Part shown: in pieces, positions 60,122 through 64,000 of the stretch
How the letters are laid out: each line of letters begins with the position of its first letter
How positions within the stretch are numbered: the first letter of the stretch is position 1
Origin: CBDESN01 sp965242495
Lineage (GTDB): Bacteria > Pseudomonadota > Alphaproteobacteria > MPNO01
Direction: 5' to 3'
Assembly: GCA_965242495.1 (NCBI GenBank)
Contig: OZ251446.1
Coordinates: 3,410,001-3,474,000 of the forward strand
DNA length: 64,000 nt
Translations under genes and position numbers: made by a program
Notes under the pieces: model-generated
What the model saw: only the letters and a program-made list of their open reading frames with translations
Told to the model about the DNA's origin: nothing
Databases searched by the model: none

Positions 60122-61049
60122 GCGCCATCGCCTCGCGCCGGGCGATGTAGCTCGTCGCCGCGACGATCGCGCCGCCGCCGATCCACACCCAGACGCCCGG
60201 GACCTCGCCGAACAGGAGGAAGCCGATCAGGGCGGCCCAGATCAACCGCGTGAAGATCGCCGGCTCGACCACGCTCACGTCGGCGAACTTGTACGCCTGC
60301 ACGAAGCACAGATGCCCCAGGCTGCCGAGGCCGCCGATCGCGGCCAGCAGCGCGAACTGCCCGGCCGTGGGCCATTGCCAGACGAACAGGGCCGGGATCA
60401 GGGTGATCGGCGTCATCAGCAGCGACATGTAGGCGACGATGGTCGCCGTGCCCTCGGTCCGCGCCAGACTCTTCACGATCAGCTTGGAGCCCGAGACCGA
60501 CAGCGTCGACGCCAGCACCAGCACGACGCCGAGCTCGATCTCCCCGAATCCCGGCCGGATCAGGATCAGCGCGCCGGCGATGCCGACCCCCAGCGCCGCC
60601 CATCGCTCGGCGCGGACGGTCTCGCCGAACAGCAGGATGGCGCCCAGCGTGACGAATAGCGGCCCGGCGAGCGACAGCGCCGTCGCGTCCGCCAGCGGCA
60701 GCAGGCCGAGCGCGGTGAACCAGGCCATCATCGAGGCCGAGTTGAGGATCGACCGGCCGAGATGCAGCGGAAAGCGCTGGGTGCGCAGCGCCGCCGGCCC
60801 GGCGCGCAGCAGCCACGGCGCCAGCGCCAGGAAGCCGAACAGGTTGCGGAAGAAGGCGATCTCCAGCGGGTCGATCTCGGCGGCCAGATAGCGCACCGTC
60901 GCGTGCATGCCGGCGAACAAGGCCCCGGCGGCGACCATCATGCCGATGCCGCAGGCCGTCGGATGGACGGCGGCGGCGCCGCGGATCCTCCGCGCCGTCG
61001 CGGCGAAGGGCTGCTCGATCGGGCGGCCTTCCGGCCGGCGGCGGTCCAT
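60078..61049 (-). CDS. DMT-superfamily EamA transporter
   Basis: A 323-residue protein with ten hydrophobic helices in two EamA repeats (about 33-165 and 180-305): GIGMMVAAGALFAGMHATVRY, FFRNLFGFLALAPWL, then SLLMTPITLIPALFVWQWP and EPAIFTRLIWAALIGFLLFGE. A ~30-residue basic N-terminus precedes the first helix. Family members export amino acids and other metabolites. It lies 15 bp after the monooxygenase gene. Confidence 0.88.
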   Translation of the reverse strand: MDRRRPEGRPIEQPFAATARRIRGAAAVHPTACGIGMMVAAGALFAGMHATVRYLAAEIDPLEIAFFRNLFGFLALAPWLLRAGPAALRTQRFPLHLGRSILNSASMMAWFTALGLLPLADATALSLAGPLFVTLGAILLFGETVRAERWAALGVGIAGALILIRPGFGEIELGVVLVLASTLSVSGSKLIVKSLARTEGTATIVAYMSLLMTPITLIPALFVWQWPTAGQFALLAAIGGLGSLGHLCFVQAYKFADVSVVEPAIFTRLIWAALIGFLLFGEVPGVWVWIGGGAIVAATSYIARREAMARDRPGRDRPGRSGA

Positions 61050-61064
61050 GCGCGGCGGGAAGCG

Positions 61065-62243
61065 TCAGATCAGCGGCGTATCCGGTTCGAGTCCGAACGC
61101 GACCCGGCCGAAGGTAGCGCCGGCGATGTCCCAGTTCATCGCGATGTGGCTGCCGATGGCCTGCATGTCGCGGAACTTCCGCTGCGCCGCGTTGTCGGCG
61201 AAGATCGCCTTCGCGCCGGCGGCGGCGAACAGGCGCTCGACCGCCCGGCGGCACAGCCTGCCGGCATAGGCCTGGTCGCGGCGGTTGCGCGCCCGCTCCG
61301 CCAGCGTCAGCGACCGCCCCGCCCGCATCGCCGCCATCGCCTCGGCGCAGCGGCCCAGGATCGACCGCCGGGCGCAGGCGATCTCGGCCGACGCTTCGGC
61401 GACGTGCATCTGCATGGTCGGCAGCCCGGCGATGTCGGCCCCCAACGCCGACGACCGCTTCATCTGGCCGATCACCGTCTCCAACAGGCTTTCGGCGACG
61501 CCCAGCCCGTTGGCGGCGAACAGGAACGGCACGGTGGATACGTGCGGCAGCCGGTACAGCGGCGGCGCGTCGGTCCGGCCCCGCGCCTCGGCGCCGCCCG
61601 CCGCCGCGGCCAGCGGCAGCGCGCGATGGGCGGGGATCGCGCAGTCCCGGGCGACGACGTTCTTGCTGCCGGTCCCGGCGAGCCCCATCACATGCCAGTT
61701 GTCGTCGATCGTCACCTCGCGCCGGGGCGCCAGGCAGAGGCTCGGCGCGACCCCGCCGTCCTCCGTCGGCAGCGGGCTTCCCAGCAACAGCCAGTCGGCA
61801 TGGTCGCAGCCGCTGGCGAAGCCCCACGTACCGGTGATCCGCCAGCCGTCGCCGTCGCGCTCGGCCGAGCCCGAGGGCAGGTAGCCGGCGGAGATCGTGG
61901 CGTCCGGGTCGTCGGCCCACACGTCGTCCGCGGCGCTGGGGTCGAACATCCCGGCGATGATCGAGTGATCGGTGAACACCGTGCACACCCAGGAGGCCGA
62001 GGCGCAGCCTTGCGCCAGCGCCGCGATGATCCGGGCGGCTTCGTCGAGCGGCAGTTCCGCCCCGCCGAAACGCCGCGGCTGGCAGATCCGATGCAGCCCG
62101 TTGGCCTTGACGTCGGCCATGGTCTCGTCGGGCAGCCGGCGCAACGCTTCCGTCTCCGCCGCCCGCCCCGCCAGCACCGGAATCAGCGCCTCCGCCCGCT
62201 CCCGCAGCCCCGCCGCGCGCCGAGCCTCGTCGTCCATGGTCAT
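61065..62243 (-). CDS. Flavin-dependent monooxygenase, acyl-CoA dehydrogenase-like (HsaA/HpaB-C2 type)
   Basis: A 392-residue oxygenase with the acyl-CoA dehydrogenase fold. N-terminal helices LIPVLAGRAAETEALRRLPD and GLHRICQPRRFGGAELPLDE are typical of two-component flavin hydroxylases; the centre has TGTWGFASGCDHADWLLLG and VMGLAGTGSKNVVARD, and the C-terminus KFRDMQAIGSHIAMNWD lacks the dehydrogenase Glu motif. It would need a flavin reductase partner, not seen nearby. First gene of the leftward catabolic/transport cluster. ATG at 62243 (or 62237); ribosome site weak. Confidence 0.87.
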   Translation of the reverse strand: MTMDDEARRAAGLRERAEALIPVLAGRAAETEALRRLPDETMADVKANGLHRICQPRRFGGAELPLDEAARIIAALAQGCASASWVCTVFTDHSIIAGMFDPSAADDVWADDPDATISAGYLPSGSAERDGDGWRITGTWGFASGCDHADWLLLGSPLPTEDGGVAPSLCLAPRREVTIDDNWHVMGLAGTGSKNVVARDCAIPAHRALPLAAAAGGAEARGRTDAPPLYRLPHVSTVPFLFAANGLGVAESLLETVIGQMKRSSALGADIAGLPTMQMHVAEASAEIACARRSILGRCAEAMAAMRAGRSLTLAERARNRRDQAYAGRLCRRAVERLFAAAGAKAIFADNAAQRKFRDMQAIGSHIAMNWDIAGATFGRVAFGLEPDTPLI

Positions 62244-62434
62244 CCGAAGGTCGTCCGGTTGTCGTTGAGAGAGGGAGTCTATCACGGCGGAACCTGCCGC
62301 GGGATCCGCCGCCGCCTCGCCCCGCGGCCCATCCCGACCGGGCGAATTTTTTTCTTGACAACCCGCATATGGGGTTGCAAGGTGGTAGCCTACGATGGCC
62401 GCTGTGGCCGCTGATGCTCGCGCCAGGACATACG
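61997..62434. repeat. ~437-bp direct repeat, copy 1
   Basis: Covers the first ~80 codons and upstream region of the monooxygenase. A near copy lies at 63401-63836, offset about 1403 bp; both end at GCCAGGACATACG. Identity is high by eye but not complete. Confidence 0.8.
62355..62396 (+). promoter_or_regulatory. Conserved upstream block with TTGACA
   Basis: TTGACA at 62355 is followed by CATATGGGG and GCAAGGTGGTAG, all kept in the second repeat copy near 63763. It probably belongs to the promoter of the nuclease-like gene at 62455; no good -10 box at 17 bases was found. Confidence 0.3.
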
Positions 62435-62454
62435 ACCTTCTACGGAGTGCGGCG

Positions 62455-63109
62455 ATGATCAAGAAGAATGACCTCATAAAGGCCATGCACGAAGGGGTGC
62501 ATCGTGCACACGAGGACTTCGAACGGTTGTCGGGCGGGCTCTGGATATCCGATCCGGGTATCTCCGGCGCGGAAGGTTTTCTCGTCTCGAAGATTTTTCT
62601 TGCGATAAGGGAACATATGGAAGAAGACGAGAACCTCGTCGTCGAACTTCCGTTCGGTTATATCGAGGAATGGACCGGAGCAGAAAAAAAGGGGACGCCG
62701 AGCCAAGGGCATGTCAAAAGGTCGTCGTGTGGATATCGCCCTTTTCAACAAGAAGGGAGAGCCTATTCACGTCATTGAGGTGAAACGGGATTGGGTTAAG
62801 AAAACGGGCGAAGAAGACATCAACAAAATTGGGCATCTTCTCCGTAAGGCAGGCCCTCGGGGAGGTGGTTCTCTGAAGAGTGGCTACTTTTCCGTATATT
62901 ACCAAGCCACGAACCAGCCATATGTGGATGGACACATGGACAAGACGGAAGAATTTGTCCGTGGCCTAGGCGTAAAAGGGGTGAACGTGAAGTTTCACCG
63001 AAAGGTATGGCCTGCTGAAGATGACTTTATTGAGAGACAGGACGGGAAGGAGTCGCAATACGGCTCCCACATTATTGAGTTGTCCAGACAGAACGAGAAA
63101 AAGACGTAA
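62455..63109 (+). pseudogene. PD-(D/E)XK nuclease-like gene, frameshifted
   Basis: Two frames form one protein. The first (from ATG 62455) reads MIKKNDLIKAMHEG and continues through LVVELPFGYIEEWTGAEKK; the second continues GRRVDIALFNKKGEPIHVIEVKRDW to a stop at 63109. They meet at A7G4 near 62687-62697, where one extra base shifts the frame. Joined, about 215 residues have Asp (VDIALF) and Glu-x-Lys (IEVKRD) as in PD-(D/E)XK nucleases, suggesting restriction or defence. Composition is AT-rich against the host, so it is probably acquired. A sequencing error or transcriptional slippage could mean the gene is alive. Confidence 0.6.
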
Positions 63110-63400
63110 GAAGAAGACGGCGGATGCCTGGGCGCCAAGGCGAATACGATGGCCCGTGCGGCATATATGCAATCTCCAATGCCTATCAGATATGCGGATA
63201 TGGTACGCCTGATAGTGCAGCAGATGGAATGACGAGCTCGTAACGACGGCCACGCCAAGGATTCGTCATTCCCGCGAAAGCGGGAATCCATTTCGGACGA
63301 AGCTTTCTCACCGTGGATGACTCTTACGGATAAGCAGATTCCCGAATGTCGTCGAGGAACGGCCGCTTGAGTCGCTCCCGTCCGCACAGCCCGTAGAAAT
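63110..63400. other. Gene-free spacer
   Basis: No gene recognised. It contains one intact REP palindrome at 63268-63287. Confidence 0.5.
63268..63287. repeat. REP palindrome
   Basis: Intact ATTCCCGCGAAAGCGGGAAT, the same unit as in the 45-53 kb clusters, with the GTCATT/AATCCAT flanks. Confidence 0.85.
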
Positions 63401-63647
63401 CCGAGGCGCAGCCCCGCGCCAGCGTCGCCATGATCCGAGCGGCTTCGTCGAGCGGCGGTTCCGCCCCGCCGAAGCGCCGCGGCTGGCAGATCCGATGCAG
63501 GCCATTAGCCTTGACGTCGGCGACGATCTCGTCGGGCAGCCGGCGCAACGCTTCCGTCTCCGCCGCCCGCCCCGCCAACACCGGGATCAACCCCTCCGCC
63601 CGCTCCCGCAGCCCCGCCGCGCGCCGGGCCTCGTCGTCCACGGTCAT
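63401..63647 (-). pseudogene. Truncated 5' fragment of the flavin monooxygenase
   Basis: From ATG 63647 it encodes MTVDDEARRAAGLRERAEG and continues parallel to the intact gene at 61065-62243 for about 80 residues up to RGCAS, then leaves the homology; an unrelated tail runs to a stop at 63324. Substitutions against the intact copy show that the duplication is not very recent. Confidence 0.8.
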
Positions 63648-63836
63648 CCGAGGTCGTCCGGTTGTCGTCGAGGGCCGGAGTCTATCACGGCGGGACCTGC
63701 CGCGGGATCCGCCGCCGCCTCGCCCCGCCGCCCATCCCGACCGGACAAATTCTCCGCTTGACAGCCCACATATGGGGCCGCAAGGTGGTAGGCTGTGATG
63801 GTGGCTGTGGCCGCGGTGCTCGCGCCAGGACATACG
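63401..63836. repeat. ~437-bp direct repeat, copy 2
   Basis: Diverged copy of 61997-62434. With copy 1 it brackets the nuclease-like gene and a REP. Confidence 0.8.
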
Positions 63837-63851
63837 GCTGGGAAAAAGAGC

Positions 63852-63879
63852 TTGACACCCCCCCCCTACGTCGTTATAT
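63852..63879 (+). promoter_or_regulatory. Strong outward promoter at the right edge
   Basis: TTGACA and TATATC with a 16-base spacer that contains C8. AT-rich sequence follows. It should transcribe the gene beginning near 63980. Confidence 0.6.
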
Positions 63880-63921
63880 CAAGTCTACAAACTGGCGTCT
63901 GCCAGGGAGGATAGGGTCGGG

Positions 63922-63954
63922 TGTCCGACACACGACTTCTCTTCGGCGGACACA
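63922..63954. repeat. Inverted repeat downstream of the edge promoter
   Basis: GTGTCCG (63922-63928) and CGGACAC (63948-63954) are exact inverted repeats 19 bases apart, between the promoter and the putative start; a possible operator or leader hairpin. Confidence 0.35.
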
Positions 63955-63979
63955 AGCACGGAAGAAAGGAAAAACTACG

Positions 63980-64000
63980 TTGACCCAAAAAGAGATTATC
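63980..64000 (+). CDS. 5' end of an unidentified gene (TTG start)
   Basis: AAGAAAGGA at 63962-63970 precedes TTG at 63980, which opens the frame MTQKEII to the window end. The promoter upstream supports a gene, but seven codons cannot be identified. The AT-rich codons match the foreign character of this end. Confidence 0.35.

Noticed and set aside
62687..62697. dnaX-like -1 slippery heptamer A AAA AAG in the broken nuclease gene
   Set aside because: A -1 shift leads to a frame that soon stops; the second half of the protein needs a +1 (or one-base deletion) change, so classical -1 programmed frameshifting does not restore it.

Overview
The window is high-GC bacterial DNA, about 70% by eye, and almost certainly alphaproteobacterial. 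The best evidence is the run murA, DUF2948, hisD, short-form hisG, UPF0262, low-molecular-weight phosphatase, infA, maf, rng/rne, yacG (23.7-31.0 kb). A second alphaproteobacterial run is comF, grxC, nit, DUF1178, ubiG, lysC, nitronate-monooxygenase-like, ptsP (36.4-44.9 kb). A genus cannot be named; a Rhodospirillales-like lineage is only a guess.

Layout. 0-7 kb: a leftward tkt-gap-pgk sugar-phosphate cluster (pgk runs off the edge), a GYD-domain protein and a fatty-acid/aromatic beta-oxidation pair. 7-11.8 kb: small poorly characterised genes, among them a 72-codon SelW-like selenoprotein with an in-frame UGA and a good bacterial SECIS hairpin, then a D-2-hydroxyacid dehydrogenase, a luciferase-like flavin oxidoreductase and an HD-domain protein. 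11.8-17.6 kb: a six-gene leftward operon built around hydantoinase/oxoprolinase A and B subunits. It adds a small zinc-ribbon subunit, an N-carbamoylsarcosine-amidase-like cysteine hydrolase, an AtzH-like protein and, unexpectedly, a DUF1640 membrane coiled-coil protein. 17.8-23.7 kb: an Fe-S protein, a His-tailed MFS exporter translationally coupled to McrBC, and a tRNA-Phe against which McrBC is packed. 23.7-45 kb: the conserved housekeeping blocks, with a BCCT transporter and a four-domain rhodanese between them.

44.9-53.1 kb is accessory. ptsP ends in a terminator and is followed by AT-rich phased A-tracts, an orphan leftward promoter/terminator pair that looks like a small-RNA gene, a REP-palindrome cluster with 360-bp-spaced repeats and a C17 tract, a single-chain restriction-modification enzyme, rodZ, and a 1580-bp IS1182-like element sitting exactly in the loop of a REP palindrome. 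53.1-62.2 kb: alanine dehydrogenase, a quinone oxidoreductase, and a leftward catabolic/transport cluster (flavin monooxygenase, three transporters, TauD-like dioxygenase, 3-oxoadipyl-CoA-type thiolase). 62.2-64 kb: an AT-rich nuclease-like gene broken by a frameshift and bracketed by two ~437-bp direct copies of the monooxygenase 5' region, then a strong promoter facing out of the window.

Starts were chosen from family N-termini, Shine-Dalgarno spacing and stop/start overlaps (ATGA, GTGA, TGATG). Many neighbours overlap this way, so most leftward blocks are probably operons. No CRISPR array, rRNA or prophage was seen.
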